Source of the DNA: Lacinutrix sp. Bg11-31
Lineage (GTDB): Bacteria > Bacteroidota > Bacteroidia > Flavobacteriales > Flavobacteriaceae
Assembly (NCBI RefSeq): GCF_002831665.1
Contig: NZ_CP025118.1
Location: forward strand, 930,001 to 994,000
Length of the DNA: 64,000 bases
Reading direction: 5' to 3'
The position numbers and the translations under genes were made by a program. The notes below the pieces were generated by a model. That model worked only from the letters and a program-made list of their open reading frames with translations, had not been told where the DNA came from and did no database searches. Shown here in pieces: positions 63,764-64,000 of the stretch (positions within the stretch are counted from its first letter, which is position 1; the number at the start of each line of letters is the position of its first letter).

Positions 63764-64000
63764 TATTTAGCTAATTCCATAAAGGTATCTTCTATGGTTG
63801 GTTCTGTTTTTTCTATATCTATATTCGATAAGTTTTTAGATTCTAAATAGACTTTTAAATCTTCCGGATTAAAATCTGATCTACTATCTGTATAATGCAC
63901 AAACTCACCAAAAGGATACACACTATGGTTGTGTTTATAGGCGTTTAAGCTATTAAGTAATTGATACGTATCATTTGCACTTACGTTATAAATTTGCTTT
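63763..64000 (-). CDS. ABC ATPase, C-terminal part (runs off window)
   Basis: The frame is open from the window edge to TAA at 63765-63763. The visible 78 residues begin QIYNVSANDTYQLLNSLNAY and end TIEDTFMELAK, typical of the C-terminal part of ABC export ATPases. Its stop overlaps the start of the next ATPase (TAATG). Two consecutive ATPase genes resemble a split YbhF-type fusion. Confidence 0.75.
   Translation of the reverse strand, partial: KQIYNVSANDTYQLLNSLNAYKHNHSVYPFGEFVHYTDSRSDFNPEDLKVYLESKNLSNIDIEKTEPTIEDTFMELAK

Overview
The window reads as the chromosome of a low-GC member of the Flavobacteriaceae (Bacteroidota), probably a marine gliding type. The evidence is a complete sprC-sprD-sprB-sprF gliding operon, several type IX secretion (T9SS) C-terminal sorting domains, PorP/SprF-like proteins, OmpA proteins with thrombospondin type 3 repeats, and promoters of the Bacteroidota form TTG-N17-20-TAnnTTTG. 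Shine-Dalgarno sites are weak. No tRNA, rRNA, CRISPR array, transposase or integrase was seen.

Layout. 1-2.6 kb: 3' part of an RDD membrane protein, a cold-shock protein with a sigma-54-like promoter, a DMT transporter and a thioredoxin-like protein. 2.7-21.8 kb (minus strand): the gliding operon, with a 4610-residue SprB adhesin, SprD carrying fifteen near-identical 48-bp repeats, SprC and SprF. 21.9-24.8 kb: a secreted beta-helix protein, a small secreted protein and a gene remnant. 24.4-25.8 kb: an HxlR regulator divergent from a nitroreductase, with matching 17-bp operators at both promoters. 25.9-27.8 kb: a PsiD-like pyruvoyl decarboxylase and a small exported protein. 28.1-31.9 kb: an AAA ATPase with a zinc-hook-like CxxC followed by a DUF2130 putative nuclease, the best candidate here for an undescribed defence or DNA-processing pair. 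32.0-36.9 kb: a TetR-led operon of reductases for electrophile/aldehyde stress, one gene of which carries a 1-base frameshift. 37.3-40.0 kb: an OmpA protein with a duplicated beta-barrel and a small porin-like protein. 40.2-45.5 kb: a flavin monooxygenase, two adjacent ThiE/TenI-like genes, a membrane protein, a Crp/Fnr regulator and pirin. 45.7-54.8 kb: a TolC-adaptor-RND efflux operon ending in a DUF2892 protein, a YdjM-like membrane protein, an unlisted 45-residue small gene and a sulfide:quinone oxidoreductase-like flavoprotein. 55.0-58.0 kb: two tandem paralogues, one T9SS-secreted and one a lipoprotein. 58.0-64 kb: an ABC-2 exporter operon followed by LOG, phospholipase-like and ATP-cone/restriction-endonuclease genes, bounded by a duplicated fragment of the permease 3' end.

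How the genes work together. SprC/D/B/F form the mobile surface adhesin system, with SprF and the SprD barrel serving T9SS export. The efflux operon and the SQR-like gene each carry the same pair of Crp/Fnr-type palindromes (GTAAC-N4-GTTAC and TGAT-N4-ATCA) about 83-84 bp apart, which suggests shared control. The HxlR and TetR loci look like two independent thiol- or electrophile-responsive detoxification modules.

Limits: functions were assigned from motifs and remembered families without database searches. Residue numbers for long proteins are approximate unless traced through the DNA.
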